Assembly: GCA_023415275.1 (NCBI GenBank)
Contig: JAEZLJ010000172.1
Span: forward strand, 1 to 33,903
Source of the DNA: Bacteroidota bacterium
Lineage (GTDB): Bacteria > Bacteroidota > Bacteroidia > Chitinophagales > Chitinophagaceae
Direction: 5' to 3'
Length of the DNA stretch: 33,903 bases
Shown: in pieces, positions 1 through 9,482 of the stretch
Layout of the letters: each line of letters begins with the position of its first letter
How positions within the stretch are numbered: the stretch's first letter is position 1
Made by a program: the position numbers and the translations under genes
Notes under the pieces: model-generated
The model's database searches: none
Told to the model about the DNA's origin: nothing
The model's input: only the letters and a program-made list of their open reading frames with translations

Positions 1-2999
1 ATATCAATGCTGATGGCTGGCTGGACATGTATGTATGCAACTCCGGGCACATGAAGGATGGCAACCGAAGGAATAAGCTCTATATCAACAACCATGATAA
101 TAGCTTTACTGAAAGGTCTAAGGAGTATGGGCTGGATATATCAGGCTATTGCACACAGGCTTCCTTTTTTGACTATGACCTGGATGGAGACCTTGACTGC
201 TTTTTGATCAATAACAGTCCTATGCCCATCAATAGCCTGGGCTATGACAACCGTCGTAATACACCGGATGCACAATGGCCGGTAGCTACATTTTTAAAGG
301 GAGGTGGGGACCATCTTTACAGGAATGATAATGGAAGGTTTGTGGAAGTAAGCCAGCAAGCCGGCATTCATGGCACATTAATGAGTTTTGGATTGGGTGT
401 ATCAGTAGCTGACATAAACATGGATGGCTTTCCGGATGTGTATGTAGCCAATGACTCCTACGAAAGAGATTATTTATACATCAATCAAAAAGACGGCACC
501 TTCAGGGATGAGCTGGAGAACTGCATGGAGCATAATAGTTTTTCCTCCATGGGCGCCGATATCGGCGACATCAACAATGATGGCTATCCTGATATATTTA
601 CCACGGACATGTTGCCCGCTGATGATTACAGGCTAAAGACCCTGGGAGCCTTTGACAACATTGACCTTTACCGGGCCAGGTTGAATGTGGGACTTTATCA
701 CCAGTTCATGCAAAATTGTTTAATGGTCAATAACCGCAATGGTAAATTCATGGAGACTTCCTATTATAGCGGGGTGTCTGCTACAGATTGGAGTTGGGGG
801 GCATTGTTCTTTGATGCTGACAATGATGGCCTCAATGACATCTTTGTGTGTAATGGGGTGAATAAGGATGTGACCAACCTTGATTTCATGGATTTTTTTG
901 CCAATGATGTAGTCCAGAACATGGTGATCTCAGGCAAGAAGGAAAATGTAGATTCTGTACTCACTCATATTCCTGTAAACCCCTTGCCCAATAAAGCCTT
1001 CATTAATAAAGGAAACCTTCAGTTTGCAGATAACGGAAAAGAATGGGGCTTTACACAACAAAGCTTTTCCAATGGAGCAGCTTATGCTGATTTGGATGGT
1101 GATGGGGATTTGGATTTGGTGATCAACAATGAGAATGGGCCTGCTTTTGTGTACCGCAACAATTCCAGGGAGATGAATGGTAATTCATATATCGGGGTGG
1201 AGTTAAGGGGAGGTGGAGGCAACCGTTATGCGATTGGCAGCAAGATCAAGGTATATAAGGGTGGGCAGGTGTATTACAGGGAAGTGGTGCCATCGAGGGG
1301 TTTTCAGTCTTCGGTGGATTACCGCCAGATCATAGGGTTGGGCAGGGACAGTGTGGTGGACTCGATGATCGTGGTATGGCCTGATCGCAGTTACACTAAA
1401 TATGTGCACCCAGCATTAAATAAGGTGCACAAGCTGGAGCAGCCGAAGGCGGGTGCAGCGCCCCTGTACGTGGAAAAGGGATGGGACAGCAAGGCAAGTA
1501 CCCTGGTGGATACAGTGGTTAACGTGATGGAGGCGCACAGGGAGGATGATTATATTGATTTTTATGCTGAGCGCAACCTGCCCGAGATGCTCTCCCGGGA
1601 AGGACCTCACATGGCTAAAGCAGATGTGAACGGTGATGGCCTGGAGGATGCGTACATCTGCGGGGCGCGGGGGCAGGCGGGGCAGCTATACCTGCAGCAG
1701 GCAGGCAGCTTTGTAAGAAGCAGGCAGGCCTTGTTTGACCAGTACAAGGACTTTGAGGATGTGGCGGTGGTTTTCTTTGATGCGGACCATGATGGTGACA
1801 ATGACCTGTTTATAGGTTCAGGGGGCAATAATGTAGCGCCGCATAGTCGTGGACTGGCCCATAGGCTATACTTAAACAATGGCAAGGGAGCCTTTAGTGC
1901 AGACACTACGGCCTTTGCTGATAATAATATGAATATCTCGGTGGCGGTGGCCTCTGACTTTGACCAGGATGGGGATATGGATTTGTTTGTAGGAGCCCGC
2001 AGTGTTCCATATGCCTATGGGGTAATGCCGCGCAGCTACCTGTATCAAAACGATGGTAAAGGGCACTTCAGGGACGTAAGTGCTGAACTGGCGCCTGGCT
2101 TGTCCCAGGTGGGCATGGTGACTGGGGCAGTGTGGGCGGATGTGGATGGGGATAACAGATCTGAGCTGGTGGTGACAGGCGAGTGGATGCGCACCAGCAT
2201 CTGGAAGTGGAATGGAAAGGTGTTTGGTGAAGTGCAGCATACCGGTCTTGAGAAGCTGTTTGGCTGGTGGCAAACCCTGGCCTCGGCAGATGTGAACGCA
2301 GATGGCAGGATGGACCTGGTGATTGGAAACGTAGGGGAGAATTTTTACCTGCACCCTGAGGCTAATGCGCCTGTAAAGCTATGGGTGAGCGATTTTGATC
2401 AAAATGGTACGGTGGACCAGTTCCTGACCCGCACAGTGGAAGGCCGGGATGTGCCTGTGTTTTTAAAACGTGAGATCACCGAGCAGTTCCCTGGATTAAA
2501 GAAGGGCAATCTGAAGCACAGTGATTATGCTAAAAAGTCCATACAGGACCTTTTTGCAAAGCCGGTGCTTGAGCATGCCACCCAGCGGTTGTTCAATTAC
2601 ACGGCTTCTATAGTGGCCATCAACCAGGGCGGCGGTGTGTTTAGCGTGCAGCCACTGCCTTTGATGGTACAGCTCTCCAGTGTTAATGCGGTGCTGGCAG
2701 TGGATGTAAATGGTGATGGCAACCAGGACCTGGTGGCAGGGGGCAACCTCTTTACTTTTCCCCCGCAGTTTGGAAGACTGGATGCCAGCTATGGACATAT
2801 CCTGCTGGGAGATGGAAAGGGAGGGTTTAAATGGGTGGAGCAAAGAAGTTCAGGACTCAACATCAAAGGACAGATCAAAGACATTAAAACCTTCAACACT
2901 CCCGGTAAACCACTGCTGATGATCACACAAAATGACCAAAAACCCGTAACCCTGAAACTGAATAGCATTAAACCGATTGAGAAGTATGTTTCAAAATAA
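1..2999 (+). CDS. CRTAC1-like FG-GAP/VCBS repeat protein with ASPIC domain (5' end missing)
   Basis: The reading frame is open from base 3 and already encodes a repeat motif (INADGWLDMYV), so the true start and any signal peptide lie upstream of the window. The protein is built of calcium-binding FG-GAP/VCBS motifs of the form D-x-[DN]-x-D-G-x-x-D, for example DYDLDGDLD, DINMDGFPD, DADNDGLND, DVNGDGLED and DVNADGRMD. An ASPIC/UnbV-type segment sits near nt 1190-1385, from YIGVELRG to VVWPDRS. Such proteins fold as integrin-like beta-propellers and are taken to be exported to the cell surface; a precise substrate is not known. Its stop codon overlaps the start of the next gene, a paralogue of the same architecture. 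Bases from about 1200 to 2700 look distinctly richer in G and C than the paralogue. Family confidence is high, role is unknown. Confidence 0.9.
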   Translation, partial: INADGWLDMYVCNSGHMKDGNRRNKLYINNHDNSFTERSKEYGLDISGYCTQASFFDYDLDGDLDCFLINNSPMPINSLGYDNRRNTPDAQWPVATFLKGGGDHLYRNDNGRFVEVSQQAGIHGTLMSFGLGVSVADINMDGFPDVYVANDSYERDYLYINQKDGTFRDELENCMEHNSFSSMGADIGDINNDGYPDIFTTDMLPADDYRLKTLGAFDNIDLYRARLNVGLYHQFMQNCLMVNNRNGKFMETSYYSGVSATDWSWGALFFDADNDGLNDIFVCNGVNKDVTNLDFMDFFANDVVQNMVISGKKENVDSVLTHIPVNPLPNKAFINKGNLQFADNGKEWGFTQQSFSNGAAYADLDGDGDLDLVINNENGPAFVYRNNSREMNGNSYIGVELRGGGGNRYAIGSKIKVYKGGQVYYREVVPSRGFQSSVDYRQIIGLGRDSVVDSMIVVWPDRSYTKYVHPALNKVHKLEQPKAGAAPLYVEKGWDSKASTLVDTVVNVMEAHREDDYIDFYAERNLPEMLSREGPHMAKADVNGDGLEDAYICGARGQAGQLYLQQAGSFVRSRQALFDQYKDFEDVAVVFFDADHDGDNDLFIGSGGNNVAPHSRGLAHRLYLNNGKGAFSADTTAFADNNMNISVAVASDFDQDGDMDLFVGARSVPYAYGVMPRSYLYQNDGKGHFRDVSAELAPGLSQVGMVTGAVWADVDGDNRSELVVTGEWMRTSIWKWNGKVFGEVQHTGLEKLFGWWQTLASADVNADGRMDLVIGNVGENFYLHPEANAPVKLWVSDFDQNGTVDQFLTRTVEGRDVPVFLKREITEQFPGLKKGNLKHSDYAKKSIQDLFAKPVLEHATQRLFNYTASIVAINQGGGVFSVQPLPLMVQLSSVNAVLAVDVNGDGNQDLVAGGNLFTFPPQFGRLDASYGHILLGDGKGGFKWVEQRSSGLNIKGQIKDIKTFNTPGKPLLMITQNDQKPVTLKLNSIKPIEKYVSK

Positions 3000-5900
3000 A
3001 GCACTATTCACTGCGCTTGCCTTGTATGCTATTTTTTTAGCAGGGTGTTCCGCCAAGAAGAAGGCAGAGGAAGTTTTATTTAAGGTGCATGATAGTAAGA
3101 ACACTGGGTTACATTTTAGTAATGACCTGGCTTATAACCAGCAATTCAACTTATTTAAGTATATCTATTTCTATAATGGAAGTGGGGTAGGTGCCGGTGA
3201 CTTCAATAATGATGGAAAAACAGATTTGTTTTTTGGATCCAACCAACATAATAACAAGCTTTTTCTAAACAAGGGTAATTTAAAGTTTACAGATGTAACT
3301 GACGTGGCAAAGGTCCCCCAGGATGGAGGATGGACTACTGGTATCAGTGTGGTGGATATCAATAATGATGGATGGCTGGATATATATATATGCAGGGTTG
3401 GAAATTATGAGGTCCTGCACAGTAAAAACCAATTGTTGATCAACGAGGGACCGGATGCTCAAGGCATTCCCCGATTTACCGACAAGGCGAAGGAATATGG
3501 CCTTGATTTTTCAGGTTTTAGTACGCAGGCTGCTTTTATTGATTATGATAATGATGGTGACCTGGATATGTTCCTTTTAAATCATTCGGTTCATGAGAAT
3601 GGAACCTTTCGTCCAAGGATGGATTTTATGAATACCTATCATGAATTATCCGGTGACAGGATCTATAGAAATGAAGGCAACCATTTTACAGACGTTACCA
3701 AAGAAACTGGCATTAACAGTACTGCTATCGGATATGGCCTGGGCATTTCTGTAGCGGATATCAATCTGGATGGGTATCCTGATATTTATATTGGTAATGA
3801 TTTTCATGAAAATGATTACCTCTACATCAACCAACGAAATGGTACATTCAAAGAAGTAGGTGAAGAGGAAATGATGCATACCAGCCAGTTTTCTATGGGG
3901 GTGGATGTAGCTGATGCCAATAATGATGGCTACCCTGAGATTGTGTCAATGGACATGCTGCCGTCAGATCCATACATTTTAAAACGTTCCTTAGGGGAGG
4001 ACGCTTATGATATTTTCAATTATAAGATCAGTGCGGGATATTCTCATCAATATACACGTAACAACCTTCAGTATAACAGGGGTAATGGTTGTTTTAGCGA
4101 AATAGGCTTGTATAGTGGCATTGCTGCAACAGACTGGTCCTGGGCTCCATTATGGATGGATTTTGATAATGATGGCCTGAAAGATCTTTTTATTTCCAAT
4201 GGCATTCCAAAGAGAATGAATGATATTGACTATATCAATTTCATTTCTAACGGAGAGGTGCAACAAAAGATCAGGGAAAATGATATGAGCCAGAAGGATA
4301 TGTCGCTGATCGATAAGTTCCCCGAAATAAAATTGCCTAATAAATTCTATAGGAATAATGGAAACCTATCTTTTACTGATGAAGAAAATAATATAGACGG
4401 TAATGTACCAACCTTTTCCAATGGAGCGGTTTATGCCGACCTTGATAATGATGGGGATCTTGATATTGTGGTGAACAATACAGATGAAGACGTTTTGCTG
4501 TATGAAAACACCAATAAAGACTCTGCCAGGCAATTTGCTGTCATTGATCTAAAAGGCCCCCCGAATAACCTACATGCGATTGGAAGCAGGGTAGTGGTAT
4601 TTGCGGGAAAGCAAGTACGTACCTATGAAAAAAATCCAGCAAAGGGATTTTTGTCAAGCATGGAAGTGCCATTGATCATTGGTCTAAAGAATACAATTGT
4701 TGATTCTGCTTTTTTGATCTGGCCAGATAAGAATTTTCAGAAACTGGACCTTAAAAGGACTTTCCAAAAAGTTAATTACCAGGCAGGATTCCCTGCTTTC
4801 GATTTCAATATATTAAGCCAGGGCCAAAAGAATACTCGTATCACAGCAGAAAATATCACAGATCAGGTAGGCCTTAATTTCATCCACCAGGAAAATCATT
4901 TTGTTGAGTTTGACCGTGAGCCACTGATACCCCATATGGTTTCCACCGAAGGCCCGGCCTTAGCGGTGGCCGATATCAACAAGGATGGCCTGGAAGATGT
5001 GTTTATAGGTGCAGCACGGAATAAGCAAAGCGTCATTTTTCTTCAGCAGAAAAACGGAAAGTTTGTTAAGAGCGATCAACCGGTGCTAGTGGCAGATAGC
5101 ATATATGAGGATGTGGCTGCCTGCTGGACTGATGTGAATAAAGATGGCCATATAGATCTTGTGGTGGCAAGCGGAGGCAATGAGTTTTATGGTAATGATT
5201 CGCATAATACGCCACGTGTGTACCTCAATGATGGCAACACCCATTTTAATAAGCTGGAAAATGCATTTCCTGGCCTCTACCTTACTGCATCTTGTGTAGC
5301 TCCTTATGATTTCAATGGAGATGGATATGTTGATCTGTTCATAGGTGCAAGAGCAGTTCCATGGGAATACGGGAGAGTGCCACAATCTTACTTGTTGATC
5401 AATGACGGACAGGGTCATTTTACTGATGTTACCAGCCGTTATTCCCAAGAGCTTTCGCTGGCAGGCTTTATTACCAGTGCACAATGGGTAGATATGGATA
5501 AAGATGGTGACAAGGATCTTCTACTGTCCCAGGAATGGGGGTCACCTACTGTATATATCAATTATGGAAAGAGCTTCAAAAAAATGGAGCTGACCAGCAC
5601 AAGGGGCTGGTGGAACTTTTTGTTGCCTTTGGATATCGATCATGATGGTGACCTGGACCTGGTAGCAGGCAATTTGGGATTAAACAGTCGGTTGAAAGCA
5701 ACCCCAGAAAAGCCAGTGCGGCTTTATTACAATGATTTTGATGGTAATGGCAAAAAGGAGCAGGTGCTTACTTATTATATTGGCGATAAAGAAATACCAT
5801 TTGCCAACAAAGCCGAACTGGAAAAGCAGATTCCATTATTAAAGAAAAAGTTTCTTTATGCAGGTGATTTTGCGAAAGCCAGTTTGAATGAATTGTTTAG

Positions 5901-6309
5901 TGAAGAGAAGCTAAAGAATGCGGATGTGCTGAAAGCAGATTATTTCTCTAATGCAGTTTTGATCAATGAAGGGCAATTGCATTTTACTGTGAAGGCGTTA
6001 CCCTGGGAAGCCCAGTTATCGCCAATGAAAGATGGCGCTGTAATAGATGCCAATCACGATGATCTTCCTGATCTTTTATTAGTAGGAAATTACTATGATA
6101 ATAATATAGAAATGGGTCGCTACGATGCCGATTACAGTACACTGTTGATCAATAAAGGGAAAGGAGACTTCCAGGTGCAGCCCGTTCATAATATGGTATC
6201 AAAAGGCCAGGTCCGCCATATCAGCCCGGTACATATTCAAAACAAACTAGCCTTCGTCCTGGCAAAGAATAGCGATAGTACGCAGGTTATAGAATTTAAA
6301 GTACCCTAA
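2986..6309 (+). CDS. CRTAC1-like FG-GAP/ASPIC lipoprotein
   Basis: This is a full-length paralogue of the preceding gene, 1107 residues from the ATG at 2986. A TTG nine bases upstream is also in frame, but the ATG gives a clean lipoprotein signal ending in FLAGC, with Cys21 as the lipidated residue. At least a dozen calcium-binding FG-GAP motifs follow, including DFNNDGKTD, DINNDGWLD, DYDNDGDLD, DFDNDGLKD and DIDHDGDLD. The ASPIC/UnbV-type segment lies around residues 518-581, from FAVIDLKG to LIWPDKN. The start overlaps the upstream gene by 14 bases, so the two are translationally coupled. In this phylum such tandem CRTAC1 genes often follow SusC/SusD pairs, which may lie upstream of the window; that is from general knowledge, not seen here. 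A cell-surface or periplasmic binding or assembly role is inferred. Confidence 0.92.
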   Translation: MFQNKALFTALALYAIFLAGCSAKKKAEEVLFKVHDSKNTGLHFSNDLAYNQQFNLFKYIYFYNGSGVGAGDFNNDGKTDLFFGSNQHNNKLFLNKGNLKFTDVTDVAKVPQDGGWTTGISVVDINNDGWLDIYICRVGNYEVLHSKNQLLINEGPDAQGIPRFTDKAKEYGLDFSGFSTQAAFIDYDNDGDLDMFLLNHSVHENGTFRPRMDFMNTYHELSGDRIYRNEGNHFTDVTKETGINSTAIGYGLGISVADINLDGYPDIYIGNDFHENDYLYINQRNGTFKEVGEEEMMHTSQFSMGVDVADANNDGYPEIVSMDMLPSDPYILKRSLGEDAYDIFNYKISAGYSHQYTRNNLQYNRGNGCFSEIGLYSGIAATDWSWAPLWMDFDNDGLKDLFISNGIPKRMNDIDYINFISNGEVQQKIRENDMSQKDMSLIDKFPEIKLPNKFYRNNGNLSFTDEENNIDGNVPTFSNGAVYADLDNDGDLDIVVNNTDEDVLLYENTNKDSARQFAVIDLKGPPNNLHAIGSRVVVFAGKQVRTYEKNPAKGFLSSMEVPLIIGLKNTIVDSAFLIWPDKNFQKLDLKRTFQKVNYQAGFPAFDFNILSQGQKNTRITAENITDQVGLNFIHQENHFVEFDREPLIPHMVSTEGPALAVADINKDGLEDVFIGAARNKQSVIFLQQKNGKFVKSDQPVLVADSIYEDVAACWTDVNKDGHIDLVVASGGNEFYGNDSHNTPRVYLNDGNTHFNKLENAFPGLYLTASCVAPYDFNGDGYVDLFIGARAVPWEYGRVPQSYLLINDGQGHFTDVTSRYSQELSLAGFITSAQWVDMDKDGDKDLLLSQEWGSPTVYINYGKSFKKMELTSTRGWWNFLLPLDIDHDGDLDLVAGNLGLNSRLKATPEKPVRLYYNDFDGNGKKEQVLTYYIGDKEIPFANKAELEKQIPLLKKKFLYAGDFAKASLNELFSEEKLKNADVLKADYFSNAVLINEGQLHFTVKALPWEAQLSPMKDGAVIDANHDDLPDLLLVGNYYDNNIEMGRYDADYSTLLINKGKGDFQVQPVHNMVSKGQVRHISPVHIQNKLAFVLAKNSDSTQVIEFKVP

Positions 6310-6315
6310 CAACTG

Positions 6316-8409
6316 TTACCGAATCAATAAGACAGTGCCATTTTGTTGCATGGGATCTCCTGATAAGCCTTTCAGTTGAAGCAAATAAACATAAACCCCT
6401 GAGGGTAATAGTTTATTTTCAGAACTGCCATCCCATTCTTTATTAGGATCAGTCGTTTGAAAGACCAACTTTCCCCAACGATCATAGATACTTAAGGATA
6501 CAAAACGGTTTTTACTGCCTGGTGGAAGGCGAAAGACATCATTGCGACCATCATTACCAGGGGTGAATGCATTAGGCATATGAACAGAAAAATTGCAATC
6601 ATTATAAACAATGATGGAATCAATATTATGACCGCAAATGTTTTCAACCTGTACCCAATAAATGCCTGCTTTTTTTATAGTGTATAAAGAATCACTGGCA
6701 GGAGAATTATTGTTCCATTGGTAATGGTCATATCCTGGTGTAGCTCTCAATACAGCGGTGTCCTTGTTCTGAAAACAAATATCGTCACCTAGTGTTAAAT
6801 GAGCAGGGCTCTTGGTAACATTAACCTGGTAAAATATTACACTATCGCATCCGGCTTTAGCTATTAGTTTTTCAAAATAGGTGCCCGTTTCTGTGACAGT
6901 ATGTCCGCCAGGTAAGGCATAGTGTTCACCTTCACAAATGGTAATTGAATGGCTGCCAGAGTCCACGGTATTCTGACAGCAATTATAATTTTCTTCGCAG
7001 TCAATGGTATTTGTCAAAGGGAAGGGGTCGATTCTTAAAGGGAAATCTGAAATGTAGAAAGGATTTGGATCAGGGTCTTCCGGATGAGAAGTAATAGAAT
7101 AAGAGGGTAAGGTCGTTTCAGCTACCGTTACATTTGCAATTTCATTGGCGCAGGGTATATAGCCCTTTTCGTCAGTGAATAAAATGCGTGTATATAATGA
7201 TTCGAAACCACTAAGAAATAAAGCATACCCATTTTGTTTTTTAGAAATGGCTCCCACAGGAAAATGATCAATAGCATCATTAATTCCCTGGGTCCACAAA
7301 ACCTCTCCTTTTTCATTTAGGCCAATAAGTGTGGTCTTATTTTGAGATTGCAGCAAATATGATTGGGAGCCGCTAGCCTCGGATGTCACCCCTTTTAAAT
7401 GGGTCTCGCTGGCATATTCAAATGCTTGGGTAGTTAACAAATTTCCTTGCGAGTTGAACCGCATCCTAAAAGCTCTTTCCTCGGGCTGTGCGCCAGGAGT
7501 CACTGATAAAGGAAGTGACCCGGTCAGTATTAACTCACCTTGATTGGTCTCATGCATTTCCTCCAGGGTGGGTGAAAAGCTGCTTAATGGAATTTCAAAT
7601 GCTTTTTCCCACCTGATATTTCCATTCTTATTTAATTGCAGCACATGTAAAAAAGATTTTGTTATTGGCATACCGGCTTGCTGGCGGTCAGCAAGGTGTA
7701 AAAGTTCACCGATCATGATAGATTGATCTTTTGTTTCAAGAATGGTACGTTTTCCTTCAAAAGAACCATCATATCCATTAGCTAAACACGTTGACCATTT
7801 GACATTTCCAGTGCCATCCATGCAAACTACCTTTCCATAGGAATTATAGTTCTTTCCATAATCCGAAGCGAGGAAAAGAATAATATCATTATTTGCCCGC
7901 TCCAGGACATTAACTACACTAAGGTTAAATCCGCTGTTGTGGGCTGCGTTTCCCCCTTCAAATTTTTTTGACCAGAGTACTTTGCCATATCGGTCGATCT
8001 TGAATATTACGCCAAGGTCATTAAAGTATTCATTTTGGTAAATGAATTTATCCTGCAATACAGTTGCACCTACCAGTTGACTTCCATCACGGCTATTAGT
8101 GACAGCGTTGATCTTTAACTTGATATAATATACCCGGTTGTTCTGATAAACCGGATTGTATTGATAGGTGAAAAGTACTGTTCCGTTAGTGGTCAGCCTG
8201 GCAATATAAGCATGATCATTTCTTACGTTCCCTCCTGTTACTAATTCACTTTCCAACGTTTCTACGGCAGCAGTAAAGTTGTAATAATTGGTGCCCCTGT
8301 ATGTTGCCGCCCGGTATCGGTTGATGCATTGTTGTCCAAAGCAGTGAGCCATTATGCAGGTAAAGAACCAAACAAAAAAGCATTTATTATAAAATATTGA
8401 AGGATTCAT
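6316..8409 (-). CDS. Secreted protein with T9SS type B sorting domain
   Basis: A 697-residue protein with an N-terminal signal peptide ending near HCFGQQ. The first two thirds carry repeated blades with the pattern [DN]-x-x-G-x-[VIL]-x-W (DRYGKVLWS, DGTGNVKWS, NKNGNIRWE, NEKGEVLWT), suggesting a quinoprotein-like beta-propeller. A short cysteine-containing segment follows around NCCQNTVDSGS, typical of large Cytophaga-group surface proteins. Residues about 603-697 are a gliding-motility-associated (CHU_C) domain: PNAFTPGNDGRNDVF, then IYDRWGKLVF, EWDG and LPSGVYVY. That domain directs export through the type IX secretion system and attachment to the cell surface. The gene ends only six bases from the stop of the convergent gene. 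It may share a transcript with the gene at 8470-9411, 60 bases upstream. No enzymatic motif is visible; adhesion or matrix binding is a guess. Confidence 0.88.
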   Translation of the reverse strand: MNPSIFYNKCFFVWFFTCIMAHCFGQQCINRYRAATYRGTNYYNFTAAVETLESELVTGGNVRNDHAYIARLTTNGTVLFTYQYNPVYQNNRVYYIKLKINAVTNSRDGSQLVGATVLQDKFIYQNEYFNDLGVIFKIDRYGKVLWSKKFEGGNAAHNSGFNLSVVNVLERANNDIILFLASDYGKNYNSYGKVVCMDGTGNVKWSTCLANGYDGSFEGKRTILETKDQSIMIGELLHLADRQQAGMPITKSFLHVLQLNKNGNIRWEKAFEIPLSSFSPTLEEMHETNQGELILTGSLPLSVTPGAQPEERAFRMRFNSQGNLLTTQAFEYASETHLKGVTSEASGSQSYLLQSQNKTTLIGLNEKGEVLWTQGINDAIDHFPVGAISKKQNGYALFLSGFESLYTRILFTDEKGYIPCANEIANVTVAETTLPSYSITSHPEDPDPNPFYISDFPLRIDPFPLTNTIDCEENYNCCQNTVDSGSHSITICEGEHYALPGGHTVTETGTYFEKLIAKAGCDSVIFYQVNVTKSPAHLTLGDDICFQNKDTAVLRATPGYDHYQWNNNSPASDSLYTIKKAGIYWVQVENICGHNIDSIIVYNDCNFSVHMPNAFTPGNDGRNDVFRLPPGSKNRFVSLSIYDRWGKLVFQTTDPNKEWDGSSENKLLPSGVYVYLLQLKGLSGDPMQQNGTVLLIR

Positions 8410-8469
8410 TTCGTATGGCCGTAAGGCTAGACAAGGCTTTCTGTAAGATACCTAAAAAGCATGAATCTT

Positions 8470-9411
8470 CTACATTACGGGATAATACACACGGGTGATC
8501 CAACGGCTGCTGTCTGGTTCCTTGCTTCTGTCTGTTATCAAGGATTGGAAAGGTATGGCTGGAGGTACCCTGTTATAATCTGAAATGTAGTTTTCCATCT
8601 GATGTATGGCCTGGTTGATAGAAGCAGGACCGCCTTTTACATCCGCTACGAGAATATTGCCCCCACCCAGCATCCATTTATATTCGATAGTGCCGGAAGA
8701 TGGCAGTTTCTTATCAAGGGGTAGGGCCACCCTGGTCAGGAAGGATATGCTATCCTGGGTATAAACATTCAGCATTGGATAATCAGTGACCTGGGCTCCA
8801 TGCTTATAAGCGTATTGGTGCAATTTATCAATCAGGCTATAAATGTACTCAGGTTGAGGATAACCATTTGTAAGTCCATTGGTGGAGATCAGGCTTGAAT
8901 CTTTTACCAGGGATTTTATAATATGGATCTTATAAATGTTGTCATTGTTGGAATAGTAGTCACCTATAGCCTTTACTATCTTCGAAAGATCTTTATCTGC
9001 CTGCTTAAAGGCAAAATAAGTGCCGAGTCTCGACCAGGGTAAAACTGGAAGTGCTTGATCAATATGAGCATTGATCGTAACCTGTTGTGTACCCTGGGGG
9101 ATAAAATTGATGTATGCAGGAAAGGATTTGTTTCCTTTTGAAATGTTTAGAGCTATGGTGCTGAATTGTTTGTTAGTTATCTCATACCTGTAACCATTAT
9201 ATATTCTCACACTATCATCGTTTTTGTAAGTTCTTTCTCCCGGCCACCAACCCTGCCAGGTGCTTTCATCGAGCAGGCCTCTTTGCAGGCTTTTTAAATT
9301 AATGGTACGAACCACCTGCTGGTTGGAATGAAATTCATTGGGAAGTACTAGCCAGCACACGAGAGTAAGGATTACAAGGCAAGCAATAAAGCCTATCAGC
9401 CATTTTACCAT
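8470..9411 (-). CDS. Membrane-anchored SRPBCC / GyrI-like effector-binding protein
   Basis: A 313-residue protein with one N-terminal membrane segment (about residues 4-24, WLIGFIACLVILTLVCWLVL). Next comes a region resembling the START/SRPBCC-type domains anchored in the membrane in Bacteroidota; the W-x-x-WWP motif near residues 52-57 is typical of those proteins. The last 150 residues resemble the GyrI-like or AraC-effector-binding fold, including TRVYYPV at the very C-terminus. No helix-turn-helix is present, so it is not a transcription factor by itself. It probably binds a small hydrophobic ligand at the membrane. It is divergent from the GH65 gene, with 71 bases between the starts, and precedes the T9SS type B gene on the minus strand. 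The domain assignment is by pattern memory and is moderately secure; function is unknown. Confidence 0.6.
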   Translation of the reverse strand: MVKWLIGFIACLVILTLVCWLVLPNEFHSNQQVVRTINLKSLQRGLLDESTWQGWWPGERTYKNDDSVRIYNGYRYEITNKQFSTIALNISKGNKSFPAYINFIPQGTQQVTINAHIDQALPVLPWSRLGTYFAFKQADKDLSKIVKAIGDYYSNNDNIYKIHIIKSLVKDSSLISTNGLTNGYPQPEYIYSLIDKLHQYAYKHGAQVTDYPMLNVYTQDSISFLTRVALPLDKKLPSSGTIEYKWMLGGGNILVADVKGGPASINQAIHQMENYISDYNRVPPAIPFQSLITDRSKEPDSSRWITRVYYPVM

Positions 9412-9482
9412 AGAGAATAGCAGTTAAGAATTCAATTTTACGTAAATAAACCTAAATTCATCCATTACAAACTGCATCCTTT

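Noticed and set aside
1872..2354. 160-codon open frame on the minus strand inside the first FG-GAP gene
   Set aside because: It lies wholly opposite a clearly coding, motif-rich frame, encodes a His/Pro-rich low-quality protein with no family pattern, and is explained by the GC-rich codon pattern of the true gene.
2977..2985. TTG start for the second FG-GAP gene
   Set aside because: The ATG at 2986 yields a standard lipoprotein signal and needs no rare start codon.
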